Assembly: GCA_039704465.1 (NCBI GenBank)
Contig: JASFAU010000011.1
Span: 434,001 to 498,000, forward strand
Length of the DNA stretch: 64,000 bases
Direction of reading: 5' to 3'
From: Plasmodiophora brassicae
Lineage: Eukaryota; Endomyxa; Phytomyxea; Plasmodiophorida; Plasmodiophoridae
Below, in pieces: positions 55,182-64,000 of this stretch (its first letter is position 1; the number at the start of each line of letters is the position of its first letter). A program made the position numbers and the translations under genes. A model generated the notes under the pieces. That model did not search any database and had not been told where the DNA came from. It worked only from the letters and a program-made list of their open reading frames with translations.

Positions 55182-56729
55182 ATGAAAACGAACAAACGAT
55201 GGCCCGCAGAAACCGTTCCAGGGTCGCCGCGGAGCCTCCCCCGCCGGAGTGACGACTCGGATAGTGCTGCGAAACCCGACAAGGCAGCCAGCGAATCCGC
55301 AACCGCGATTTCAGTACGTTCGACGCCCCGCCCGATGGTTCCGGCGCGTTCCTGGATTGTCGCCACGTTGGTGGTCAACGCTGCGCTGCTGCTGGTGCTC
55401 TTCACGCGCGTTCAGGATTGTGCGCACCTGGCACCAACCGTGCGGTGGTCGACCACCGAGGGCGCCGGGGACCACATTCCGCTAGCGACCCGGCAGATCG
55501 ATCCTGGCGCTTCAGGCACTGCTGCTCGGTGCCAGGTGTCTCTCGATATATCCCAGTGGGCGAGCAATGTCTCTCGCGTGCACGTCTGTGGGACGACGGA
55601 GATCGTGACCACGATAACGTCAGCCTTAGAAGCAGCCCCATGCCATGTGGGCCAATGCTCGATTCGAGCGTATATCAGGGATCCCGTCGGGCACCGGTTC
55701 TCGTTGTTTCTCGAGCCGTCCGGCGGCGACGTGTACAAGGCGGAACTATACGGTGCATGCGCTGGCGACTACGAGCTGGTGTTCGTCCTCGAAGGTGTCG
55801 ACTTCCTAACCGAGGCGCCGCCTATCCCCTCGGCTCTCGTGATGCAGAAGAGACGGATACACGTCCGCCCTAGCAACCTCGTACGGGACGTGGTCCGATT
55901 CCAGGACCGGCCCCTGAACACGTCGCTGGACATGCTGGCCGCGATGGACCGCCTCGGTATCGGGTCGCTCGACCTGCTGTTCTATGGGACATCGCGAGTC
56001 CGAGAACGATGGTGCCGATTCATGCAGCAGCTAGGGCACGACATCGAACACGACTTCATGATCGTCGGGGAGAAATTCGAGCCGCACGATGCCACGGTGG
56101 CGGGCGGCCGCGTTCGATCCAACCAGATCTACATGAGCCTGGACCGGGTCGACATCCGCGCCGACGAGATCACCATCGACCGGTTCCACGAGAGGTACGC
56201 CCGCGTCATGACGTCGATTGCGATGGAGCTGGATTCCAGCCAGCTGTGCGGGAATCGCAGCGACCTGGCCCGACGCGCTGCCATTGTTATCGCCATCGGC
56301 ATCCACGAGGTCGACCACGTGCCACGTACCGAATTCACAATGGAGCGCTTCCGGCGGTACGCGTCCGACATCCTCGACATTGTCCAGAACGAGTGCCGGG
56401 CGATGAAGTACACCGACCGGTTCGAGATCGTCGTCATGGGGGAGCCCAGCACCCACATGATCGCGGCCGGGCCGGACGATGAACACGTTTCGTTCGGGAC
56501 GAACTCCAGGTGGTACTTGGCGCAGATGCTGTACCGCACGAACCTTGTGGTTAGGGACGAAGCCCTGAAGCGCGGTCTGGGATGGGTCGACACGTTCCAG
56601 ACGACGGGCGCCATGTTTGACGATAGCCGCGACGGCTTGCATTACTACGTGCCTGGTAAGACCGTCGACGCCGACGTTTCTGCGGTCGTCAACGAGCTCG
56701 TCCGCCTGTGGGATTCGCGGCAACGCTAA
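55182..56729 (+). CDS. Type II membrane NXPE/PC-esterase-like protein
   Basis: Single exon, 515 residues. A ~55-residue basic N terminus precedes one transmembrane helix (WIVATLVVNAALLLVLFT), so the rest should be luminal. An Ig-like part (YELVFVLEGVDFLTEAPPIP) is followed by an SGNH-like domain: LDLLFYGTSRVRERW (GxS-like block I), IVIAIGIHEVDHVPRTEF, EIVVMGEPSTHMI and the C-terminal DSRDGLHYYV carrying D-x2-H. This order resembles NXPE and PC-esterase/CAS1-like proteins that O-acetylate glycans. The block I Ser is not in a perfect GDS, so catalysis is unsure. Site: Golgi or secretory membrane. Confidence 0.62.
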   Translation: MKTNKRWPAETVPGSPRSLPRRSDDSDSAAKPDKAASESATAISVRSTPRPMVPARSWIVATLVVNAALLLVLFTRVQDCAHLAPTVRWSTTEGAGDHIPLATRQIDPGASGTAARCQVSLDISQWASNVSRVHVCGTTEIVTTITSALEAAPCHVGQCSIRAYIRDPVGHRFSLFLEPSGGDVYKAELYGACAGDYELVFVLEGVDFLTEAPPIPSALVMQKRRIHVRPSNLVRDVVRFQDRPLNTSLDMLAAMDRLGIGSLDLLFYGTSRVRERWCRFMQQLGHDIEHDFMIVGEKFEPHDATVAGGRVRSNQIYMSLDRVDIRADEITIDRFHERYARVMTSIAMELDSSQLCGNRSDLARRAAIVIAIGIHEVDHVPRTEFTMERFRRYASDILDIVQNECRAMKYTDRFEIVVMGEPSTHMIAAGPDDEHVSFGTNSRWYLAQMLYRTNLVVRDEALKRGLGWVDTFQTTGAMFDDSRDGLHYYVPGKTVDADVSAVVNELVRLWDSRQR

Positions 56730-56808
56730 CGAATAAAGACGAGGAACGACAGATTGATTGCTGTATTTATGGAGATCAGTCCAGGTGGTCGTGAGCGCGA
56801 CAACGTGC

Positions 56809-57372
56809 TTAGACTTGGAAACCGCGGCTGGGGCGACGACCACGGGCGCGTTCGAACTTACGTCCCTTGGAGCGCACGTACGGCTTGGCGTGCGAGTGCT
56901 TCGTGCCGGGCGCACCGAAGTGCTTGACGGCCTCACGGTGGCTCTTGCGTCCACGAAGAAGGACGGTGTTAGAACCGGTCGGCGCACGGAGCGCCAGCTG
57001 GTCGAACGTGAGGATCTCGGCGTTCGCCTTGACGAGACGGGCGCGGGCAGATTCGGTCACCCGCAGGGCGCAGACCTTGAGGTTCTCCGGTACCTCGACC
57101 AGGCGCGTGTCGTCCGTGATGGTGCCGACGACGACGAGGATCTTGTCCTCGGCACCGCGCGAGAACGCCACCAGGCGCGACAGCGACATGGGCGGGCGGT
57201 TGACCTGCGACGTCATCAGCCGCTTGACGATAACGGCGTTGAACTTCGAGTTCGTGCGGCGCGCCAAGAATTTGTACAGCTTGATCAGCATCTGAACGTA
57301 CACATTCTTGGTGACGGCCTGCGTACGCCCGTTGGCCGGGCGGCGCCCTCCCGCCTTCAAATCGATACCCAT
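56809..57372 (-). CDS. RPL18: Large ribosomal subunit protein eL18
   Basis: ATG at 57372 starts [20 protein letters not shown]. The 187 residues follow eL18 end to end: [108 protein letters not shown] and the basic end [18 protein letters not shown]. Length and motif order equal yeast and human eL18. Part of the 60S subunit. Confidence 0.95.
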   Translation of the reverse strand: MGIDLKAGGRRPANGRTQAVTKNVYVQMLIKLYKFLARRTNSKFNAVIVKRLMTSQVNRPPMSLSRLVAFSRGAEDKILVVVGTITDDTRLVEVPENLKVCALRVTESARARLVKANAEILTFDQLALRAPTGSNTVLLRGRKSHREAVKHFGAPGTKHSHAKPYVRSKGRKFERARGRRPSRGFQV

Positions 57373-57578
57373 AGCGATACCAGCGGCAATGCGATCACGG
57401 GGAACGCACCCGTCCAGGCAGTCCGCCACGCAGTCCGTGGCCCCGATATATGGCAAGGCGCCCTAATCTACACATCCCACCCGCGCCGCTTACCAATACT
57501 GAGCACGGTCCATTTTTCGCGAGTGCAACGCGATGAACGAGTTCTCGTTCGCGCCATGCGCCTACTCTGGTGCACGGA

Positions 57579-58222
57579 ATGACCTCATTTCCGCGGTCAC
57601 CCTGCAGGGGCCAGGTGACGTTAGCGCCGTTGGATCCTGTGGCGCACGGCGACGAGCTGTATGGGATCATGACGAACGAGTACTTCCGGTACATGCCGTT
57701 CGGGCCGTTCGAGTCGCAGCCGCAGTACATGGGCAAGCTGGAGTGCATCCATAAGAGCCCGACATGGATGCCGTTCGTCATGCGCGAAAATGCGTCCGGC
57801 ATGCTGATTGGCATGGTGGCGTTCCTCAACATTGTGCCGGAATACAAGGCTGCTGAAATCGGCATGATCTGGGTTGCGGAAAAGTTCCAGGGTCGTTCAC
57901 CTGCGCCACCCCGCCTTGGAATAAGCCAGCTAAGCCGGCTACATCTGTAGGTAGAGGCTACGCAGCCGAAGCGTCAGGGCTCCTGCTGTGGCATGCGTTT
58001 CGTAACCTGCACCTGCGCCGCGTTGAGTGGAAGGCCCACCACAAGAACGTTCCTAGTCAGAACCTGGCAACCAAGCTTGGAGTCGTCCACGAAGGCACGT
58101 TCCGCAAGCACATGTTCTTCAAGGGCGAATCGCGCGACTCGCTGTTCTACTCGGTCATCGACGACGATTACGAACACGTCGAGAAGAACCTCGACAATAT
58201 CGTCTCCAGGCGTCGTGCATGA
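57579..58222 (+). CDS. GNAT-family N-acetyltransferase (RimJ/RimL-like)
   Basis: Start at ATG 57579 gives MTSFPRSPCRGQVTLAPLDP. The core reads GDELYGIMTNEYFRYMPFGP, MPFVMRENASGMLIGMVAFL, KAAEIGMIWVAEKFQG and, after a short intron ending at about 57950, RGYAAEASGLLLWHAFRNLH (acetyl-CoA-binding Q/R-x-x-G-x-G/A, here QGRGYA) and VPSQNLATKLGVVHEGTFRK. This is the RimJ/RimL order with N..S...A.KLG. It should acetylate an amino group of a protein or small molecule; the substrate is unknown. Stop at 58220-58222. Confidence 0.82.
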
Positions 58223-58279
58223 ATGCCCGCGAATATAATATCCACCCGTGTCTTCGTCTGGAGGCGCTCGCGAGCTGAC

Positions 58280-58999
58280 TTATTGGTCCTTCAGATACAC
58301 AGTGTATAAGCGGTTGCCAATCTTGGCAGAGACACTGTCGACGACGACGGCGGCGTCCGCATCCAATGACAATGGATCGTCTCCGATGACATGGGACAGC
58401 TCCTGTCGTTGATCGCCGATGCACCACGCGAGGGTCACATGAGGCTTCGGGTCTGCATAGTACACCGGCAGGCCAAAGGCGCGCATCGCCATGTCCACTC
58501 GTTCGATCAGCTTTGCGACGGCACCCACGTCTCGTTCAACGGCGGACGCCCCAACAAACGTCCTCGAGCGCTCCTCGTTGACGAGCAGAATCAATCGTCG
58601 GAATCGAACCCGAAATGAACGAAGGTCGCGGACCGCTTTGCCCAGCTCGTCTACGAACGCGCGAATCTCGTGTCGTCGCAACGTGGCCGTCTTCGACAGC
58701 GACATGTGCCTGTCCTCATCCGGAACACGGGTCAGGCTGCACCGATTCAGGCGATCGCAGACGGATCGAAACGCGGGGCACGGCCCGACCGCCACGAAAA
58801 CGACGGTCGGATAGTTGCCGACGACGTGGGGGAACGATCGCGACCGGTTGCCATGCAGGTCCGGCCGGTCAGACCACGCCTGCCGCGTCCCGCTGACGAT
58901 ATGCGCCGGCGGCAAGGACAGCCGCCCCAGGCCCCCGCCCTGGCACCCTTGGTCCTCCTCGTCGCTCCCATCGCCGTACATCGCAGCGATCCGCTCCAT
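58280..58999 (-). CDS. USB1: U6 snRNA phosphodiesterase USB1
   Basis: The 2H-phosphoesterase motifs are present: DEDRHMSLSKTATLRRHEI (H-x-S/T-L, first) and DPKPHVTLAWCIGDQRQEL (second). RSFPHVVGNYPTVVFVAVGP matches the USB1 N-terminal core and LILLVNEERSRTFVGASAV the central strand. Start at ATG 58999 (MERIAAMYGDGSDEED) resembles USB1 starts; an in-frame ATG at 59113 would add 38 residues. USB1 trims the U6 snRNA 3' end to a cyclic or phosphate end in the nucleus. Single exon; the 5' side is head-to-head with the next gene. Confidence 0.88.
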   Translation of the reverse strand: MERIAAMYGDGSDEEDQGCQGGGLGRLSLPPAHIVSGTRQAWSDRPDLHGNRSRSFPHVVGNYPTVVFVAVGPCPAFRSVCDRLNRCSLTRVPDEDRHMSLSKTATLRRHEIRAFVDELGKAVRDLRSFRVRFRRLILLVNEERSRTFVGASAVERDVGAVAKLIERVDMAMRAFGLPVYYADPKPHVTLAWCIGDQRQELSHVIGDDPLSLDADAAVVVDSVSAKIGNRLYTVYLKDQ

Positions 59000-59282
59000 G
59001 CCCTGGGCGGCCGCGAACTCGCAGTTGGATTTTGGTCGAGCGGCGGCGGCGTTGCTGTCGCTGTCAACGGTGCCGACTCCGCGCGGCTTTGCGTCTCCCG
59101 GCCGCGTCACCATCCGCCGCAGCACGTCATCATGATGCGGTGCATCCGGGTCGTGCCGCCGTCGTGCGTTCGGGTCCGGTGCATGTCGACCCGGCCGGTC
59201 GTGACGAAATTCGACGTGGACTCCCCGTTCCGCAAGCGCCGGCTGAACGGCGTCCAGCCCGTCAAGAGTACGGTCGTCGTGC

Positions 59283-59843
59283 ATGACAGGATTGGACGTC
59301 CGGGTTGCGGTTGTTGACCGTGGCGCGGCGCATGCAGATTATGAGATATGGTATTCGGTGGTGAACCCGGAGATGTGGCCGTATCCCGCGGGGAGCTCGC
59401 CGCTGTCGATCGCAATGACGAGCGAGGAGAGCGTGGGCGTGTTCCGCGACAAGGTGTGGAAGGCGGTGGACGCGTTGCAGAAGTTCGACGTCGCCCAGCT
59501 GCGCATCAATACGCGACGCAAACCGGGCGTTAACGTCAAAATGAAGGCGCCGATCGGGCAACTCCGGTCGACGCAGCAGAGCCCCGTCTACGTGATCGTG
59601 CCGCGGCCGCGCACCGTCTACATCCAGGACATGGACCATCAATACCGCCCGAAGGAGACGTTCCGCCTCGTGCACCTCGAGTCGCAGTCCGATTTCAAGA
59701 AGGTCCTCGGGCAGCGCGGACGCGCCCTCGTCAAGGTCACCGACCTGTCCAAGGTCGTCACCAAGGTCAAGGAGCTCAAGGATGGCGCCAAGTACAGAGT
59801 CTGCACCATGTTCGACCCGTTTGTCAGTCTCGATGTGTACTGA
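59283..59843 (+). CDS. Unrecognised 186-residue protein
   Basis: Single exon from ATG 59283. The product is evenly globular: DYEIWYSVVNPEMWPYPAGS, FRDKVWKAVDALQKFDVAQL, VYVIVPRPRTVYIQDMDHQY, FRLVHLESQSDFKKVLGQRG and KVTDLSKVVTKVKELKDGAK. Codon use is like its neighbours. No membrane segment or signal peptide. I know no matching family. It starts ~280 bp from USB1 on the other strand, so the two may share a promoter. Confidence 0.62.
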   Translation: MTGLDVRVAVVDRGAAHADYEIWYSVVNPEMWPYPAGSSPLSIAMTSEESVGVFRDKVWKAVDALQKFDVAQLRINTRRKPGVNVKMKAPIGQLRSTQQSPVYVIVPRPRTVYIQDMDHQYRPKETFRLVHLESQSDFKKVLGQRGRALVKVTDLSKVVTKVKELKDGAKYRVCTMFDPFVSLDVY

Positions 59844-60095
59844 GACGCCGCCACTGCCTACCTACACGTGTCACGCGATACAACGGAGCTGTGCACCGGC
59901 CCCATCCGAAGACGTTGCGCCGGAGCTGCACGCAGTGCGCCACTGTGTTCACCGGGAGCTGCTCACGATATATTGATGAACTTGAGCCAATTTTGCAGGC
60001 GGCGGCGGGTGCCGAGATATACTAACGTGGCGCGCGCGCGCGCGTCCGTGTGTGTATGCGTTCATCCGTTCTGCCGCAATATCTGCCGTCAGATC

Positions 60096-61753
60096 ATGTC
60101 GCAGCCGATCCTGGCGCTGACGATGGCGCTTGCCATCGTCATGCAGCTGGTGTTCCCGCTCGTCGTCTGGGCCAGGCGCATGCGTCGGGATTGGGCGACC
60201 GACGACCGTATCGGCATGGCGACATCGACGATAAGCTTGAGGAGCAACGGGTCGCCGTTGCTTCGCGTCCTTCAGCGACGAGACCGCCGCAATCGTGCCA
60301 GTATTGTCACGACGCTTGTCCTCATGCTGATGTCGTTGTTCGCTTTCCTGGGAGCGGTTTCCTGCCTACTGATGCTCACACAGTCCATCGTCGTCGACTC
60401 GCTGTTCCACATCAGCTCCCAGGCGCAGTGCCTATCGTTCCTGTTCGTCGTCCTCCCCGTCATCATCGAGATCCACAGCCGCGTTGTTCCCATGCGCACC
60501 GTCCTGATCCTCCTCGGCATTGTCGCCCTGTACACGATTTACAACCTCGTCGTCATCGTCGCCACCATCATCAACAACGGCAGCACCGACATGAACCCGC
60601 TGACCGTCGTCGGCGATTTCCAGGAAACCATCGTCTTCTCCATTGTCCTTGCCTTCAGACTCTGGTCCGCGGTCACCATCTTGAAGGCGCAGACCGGTGT
60701 CAGGAATTACATCACCCTGCTCGCCCGATGTCTACAGGAACGCGGCGTCGAGATCGGTATCCTTCTGGTTCTGGCTCTGAAGCAGTCCATTCTACGATTC
60801 GCGGTCGTGCCGCTGATCGCTTCCAACGGCACCAACGTTGCCATCGCGAGTTCGTCGTCGGTCGCGCTCACGTCGATGCTGATGATCGCCAGCGTCATAC
60901 ATGGGGCGGGTAACGGCGAAGATCGCGATTCGACGGGGTCAGGGACGACCGAGGCGGAGGTTGACAACGACGAGAGCGCCGTCCGACTACGTGCTGTGCT
61001 CAGCAACGCCAAGTCGTTCCGGCAGTTCTCTGCGTTCTGCAAGGCGTCGCTGTGCCAGGAGAACGCCGTGTTCTGGAAGGACGTGTCGAACTACAAGGAC
61101 AAGTTGTACCTGGCGATGCTGGACGCGAAACGGCCGCTGACAGGTTCCGCCAGGCATCACGTCGTCCAGCGGATGAACGCGATCTTCGACCGGTTCCTGA
61201 AGGACGACTCGCCGTTCCAGGTGAACCTCAGCTTCGAAAGCGTCCGGTGCGCGCAAGCCGTCGTCCAGCGTATTAACGAACGGGAGAAGAGCCATACGAG
61301 GACCGACAGCGGGCAGGAAGGATCCGCCGCCTCCGTATCCTCATCGACAGCCGCCTCAAAGACAAAGCTGAACGGGACGGCAACGAGCGGATTGACGTGG
61401 GCCAGCGGCGCTACGACTCAGGATTTGGACGACAAGAGGGACGACGCCGAATTCATTAAGCGGGAGCGTCCCGCGACGAATGCGGCCGCCCAGGCCAAGA
61501 TCGACCCCGTCATCTGGAACGATATGTGGGCCATGTTCGTCGTATTCGACGAGTGTCAGAAGGAGGTATACGACCGTTGCGGGTAGCGGTGTCCCCGTTC
61601 GGGCAGTCGCTGATGCGTCATGTTTGGCAGGCGTTCTGCACCATGAAGAACGACGTGTTCGCCAGGTTCACGAATACGAAAGAGTACAAGAAGTTCCAGG
61701 CCCAGTCGGAGATCAACGACGTCAAAGTTGACGTTATCAAGAACTTCATGTGA
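60096..61753 (+). CDS. 7TM-RGS protein 2
   Basis: Start at ATG 60096 (MSQPILALTMALAIVMQLVF). Seven helices follow, including IVTTLVLMLMSLFAFLGAVS, QAQCLSFLFVVLPVIIEIHS, TVLILLGIVALYTIYNLVVI, ETIVFSIVLAFRLWSAVTIL and EIGILLVLALKQSILRFAVV. The RGS domain reads LSNAKSFRQFSAFCKASLCQ ENAVFWKDVSNYKDKL, HHVVQRMNAIFDRFLKDDSP FQVNL, FVVFDECQKE and after a 41-nt intron (61566-61606) SLMRHVWQAFCTMKNDVFAR. An acidic and Ser/Thr-rich insert lies within it. This is the receptor-like RGS design, similar to the gene at 53018-54927 but diverged. A GC dinucleotide run (about 60026-60038) lies upstream. Confidence 0.8.
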
Positions 61754-61993
61754 CCCAACGTCATATCTCATTGTTTGGCTGAAATGTATTTCACGTTGCG
61801 GCGTAGCCGTGTGCCGTCTCGTAACAGGTATCAGTAGGATCCACGTTGCATTGCCTGAGGTCTGCGGTGCGCAATGCAACTCGTGAACAAATGGGAGAGT
61901 CCCATGCTAGTTTGCTGCAGGAGCGCAGACGGCCGCTGTACGATCCTTCCAGTTGTCCGAGTTCGAAAGAGACATGAATCGAGAGAGGATCTC

Positions 61994-62070
61994 TTATGCT
62001 AAAACCGTTCAGCGTCCGCCCATTCAAATCCTACCCTGTCAACGGATGGCACACATTCTATTCTGGGTGG
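61994..62070 (+). repeat. Direct repeat, left copy (~78 bp)
   Basis: The segment CTTATGCTAAAACCGTTCAG...CACACATTCTATTCTGGG recurs at 63434-63511 in the same orientation with a few changes. The two copies bracket the large palindrome. Confidence 0.8.
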
Positions 62071-62106
62071 CAAACCATGCACGAATTATCAGCCTCTACC
62101 CAGGCA

Positions 62107-63003
62107 TGGCAGTTCCGCCGGTCACATTGTACGTGGTGCGCTCCACAGAACAGACATGGACGACGGTCTTGCCGAAGACTACCTGAGTACTATGGTCGAA
62201 CGATGTTCTCATTGTCGGGGCGCGAATGTTTCCAAATGAGAACATCAGTTGCTGTGGCCGGCCGCTACCACCATATCACGTTGCCGCTACGAACCGTCGC
62301 CGACATCCCTCAGCAAATCTTATTTTCTGAAACGGAACAGGTATCGCTCCTCATTTCGTCAACCATAACGGCGGCCGTTACCGCAATGGATCCTGCTATA
62401 CAAGACATTCACGAACATCAGTTGCTGTAGAAGCTACCACCATATCACGTTGCCGCTACGAACCGTCGCCGACCTCCCTCAGCAAATCTAATTTTCTGAA
62501 ACGGAACAGGTATCGCTCCTCACTTCGTCAACCATAACGGCGGCCGTTACCGCAATGGATCCTGCTATTCAAGACATTCACGCTGCGATAGACGAAGTTC
62601 GTTCGGCACAGTTGCAGTATCAATTTCTGGAATACGTAAAACAATTCGAGAAATTGATACTGCAACTGTGCCGAACGAACTTCGTCTCGTAATAAAGCTA
62701 TCGCAGCATGAATGTCTTGTATAGCAGGATCCATTGCGGTAACGGCCGCCGTTATGGTTGACGAAGTGAGGAGCGATACCTGTTCCGTTTCAGAAAATAA
62801 GGTTTGCTGAGGGATGTCGGCGACGGTTCGTAGCGGCAACGTGATATGGTGGTAGCGGCCACAGCAACTGATGTTCTCATTTGGAAACATTCGCGCCCCG
62901 ACAATGAGAACATCGTTCGACCATAGTACTCAGGTAGTCTTCGGCAAGACCGTCGTCCATGTCTGTTCTGTGGAGCGCGCCACGTACAATGTGACCGGCG
63001 GAT
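62107..63003. repeat. Large palindrome with an internal partial duplication
   Basis: Bases from about 62107 (CCGCCGGTCACATTGTACGT) reappear in reverse complement ending at about 63003 (ACGT.CAATGTGACCGGCGG). The centre is near 62641, where TTTCTGGAATACG and AAATTGATACTG halves meet. The left arm also contains a tandem partial copy: 62237-62411 and 62412-62580 share CATCAGTTGCTGT..CTACCACCATATCACG. Frames in the arms (RLPEYYGRTMFSLSGRECFQ) are the same protein-like text in both arms but match no family I know. This is likely a foldback or inverted insertion of an unknown element. Confidence 0.75.
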
Positions 63004-63433
63004 CACCGATGAATCCGATGACGCCTTGAAGCGTGATCGGGTGTTCAATGGTACACCGGGTCGCGGCCGTCGTAGGGCGACGCTAGACCTGCCTAGGGCA
63101 GCCGGACACCCGTGACGAGGGCAACCAAATAAGACACTGCAGCGTGCGAACTGTTGCCATTATACAGTGGTTGTTGTTTGGACATGCGACCCACTGCCAT
63201 GCCCGTGTGAGTCAATAGGGTTTGCGCCAGGCGTCACTGTCACCAAGTCATCCGCTACATAGTAGCGCCAAGCGGCGGCGTAGGAAGGCGCCAGTCGATC
63301 TCGAAGGACAGTCACAGTGCATGGCAGTACTGACGGTGCGTATTGAGTTGGCGCGATGGCTTCTTAAGGGACGATGTTCGCTCGTGACAATTGCGGTATC
63401 TGTTTTAATCCAACTGTTTACTTATTCCAGAAA

Positions 63434-63511
63434 TCCCTTATACTAAAAACGTTCAGCGTCCGTCCATACAAATCCTACCCTGTCAACGGATGGCACACAT
63501 TCTATTCTGGG
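63434..63511 (+). repeat. Direct repeat, right copy (~78 bp)
   Basis: Matches 61994-62070 (CTTATACTAAAAACGTTCAG...ACACATTCTATTCTGGG). Immediately after it begins the retrotransposon fragment on the opposite strand. Confidence 0.8.
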
Positions 63512-63519
63512 ACCTGGTC

Positions 63520-64000
63520 AAACACAATCAACCACCGTCGCCGTCTGCGTCAGCCGCATCCAGAGGACCCATCTGGCAGGACCCATATCCTTGGTCTCGA
63601 ATCGTGTCGACAACATCGCCTTCACTTCGTCCACCAAGCCAATAGTGGGAAATCATCCACAAACACGCCAAGAAGTACGATATGCCTCCCGCGTCTGAGC
63701 ACGTACACGCAGGGATCGCCAAGCGCTCTCCCAAAACCGAAGCCAGACACAGTGGTGGAGCGCCTCGTATCACAGCGGAGGAGCTTCAACCAGGCCGTAG
63801 AGCGCCTTTGTCAGTTTCCACACGTACCCCTTGCTCTTCTGGTTGACGTTTCTCGGCTGCAACACGTCGATAGGTGCAGGAAAGCCGTCTTCACGTCAGT
63901 CTGATGAATCGTCGCTCCCATGACCGCTGCCATCGTGATCATCACCGTGAGCGTCGCGTAACGCAACGTCGGAGCAAACGTGTCTATCAGTGCCTTCCGG
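63520..64000 (-). pseudogene. Decayed Ty1/copia retrotransposon reverse transcriptase fragment
   Basis: Read from the window end on the minus strand, the pieces are IDTFAPTLRYATLTVMITMA, IHQTDVKTAFLHL, a frameshifted stretch, KLTKALYGLVEAPPL, a TGA stop where Trp is expected, YEALHHCVSGFGFGRALGDP, CVYVLRRGRHIVLLGVFVDD. These are motif blocks of a copia-type reverse transcriptase (DVKTAFL, KALYGL..AP..WY, GDPCVY, VDD). Frameshifts and the stop show it is dead. It continues past the window. Confidence 0.82.

Noticed and set aside
1..64000. Bacterial operon reading of the window
   Set aside because: Spliced conserved eukaryotic genes, eL18, HSF and Doa10 exclude it; several apparent starts are GTG or TTG and were replaced by ATGs.

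Overview
The window reads as a gene-dense, GC-rich nuclear chromosome segment from a free-living or parasitic protist. Most genes carry several GT..AG introns, usually about 45-65 nt long. I placed these by finding reading frames that resume a conserved protein exactly across a GT..AG pair. Marker genes are eukaryotic: ribosomal protein eL18, Tad3/ADAT3, heat shock factor, copine, TMEM147, Doa10/MARCHF6, USB1, ERV1/ALR, an AGBL-type carboxypeptidase and an Mpv17 family protein. The mix of short introns, high GC, secreted ankyrin and cysteine-rich proteins, and 7TM-RGS and TmcB-like sensors fits a cercozoan, perhaps a plasmodiophorid such as Plasmodiophora. That assignment is inference. I recognised no tRNA, rRNA or CRISPR array.

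Layout. 1-6.7 kb: the 3' end of a plus-strand gene, a long intron-rich cytidine-deaminase-like gene, a Zn2Cys6-PAS regulator, a secreted Reeler protein and an unknown membrane protein. 7-11 kb: a secreted ankyrin protein, a secreted cysteine-rich repeat protein, an SRPBCC protein, and a phosphatidylinositol-kinase-like protein with a signal peptide. 11.2-11.6 kb: a foldback repeat. 11.7-22 kb: HSF, a membrane RING-H2 ligase, ERV1, the AGBL carboxypeptidase, a C2H2 zinc-finger protein and ADAT3. 22.4-26.2 kb: a membrane-anchored acyl-CoA-binding protein, then two tandem copies of a gene joining an RGS domain, a globin and a C-terminal membrane anchor. 26.2-32.9 kb: a small membrane protein, a frameshifted TLC paralog beside an intact TLC gene, a coactosin-like ADF-H protein, a TPR protein and Mpv17. 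33-43.6 kb: a 7TM protein, a very large TmcB-like multi-TM PAS protein and a copine. 45.4-48.5 kb: a nearly intact Tc1/mariner/pogo-superfamily transposon with TA target duplications. 48.5-61.8 kb: a disordered basic protein, Doa10, two 7TM-RGS genes, an NXPE/PC-esterase-like protein, eL18, a GNAT acetyltransferase, USB1 and an unknown gene. 61.9-64 kb: nested repeats, a large palindrome and a decayed Ty1/copia fragment.

How the genes connect. Several encode membrane signalling parts: four RGS proteins (two with 7TM regions, two with globins), a separate 7TM protein, a TmcB-like sensor, a copine and a phosphoinositide-kinase-like protein. This suggests heavy use of G-protein, Ca2+ and lipid signalling. 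The RGS-globin pair is the most unusual architecture, because it would place a heme sensor directly on a G-protein deactivating domain.
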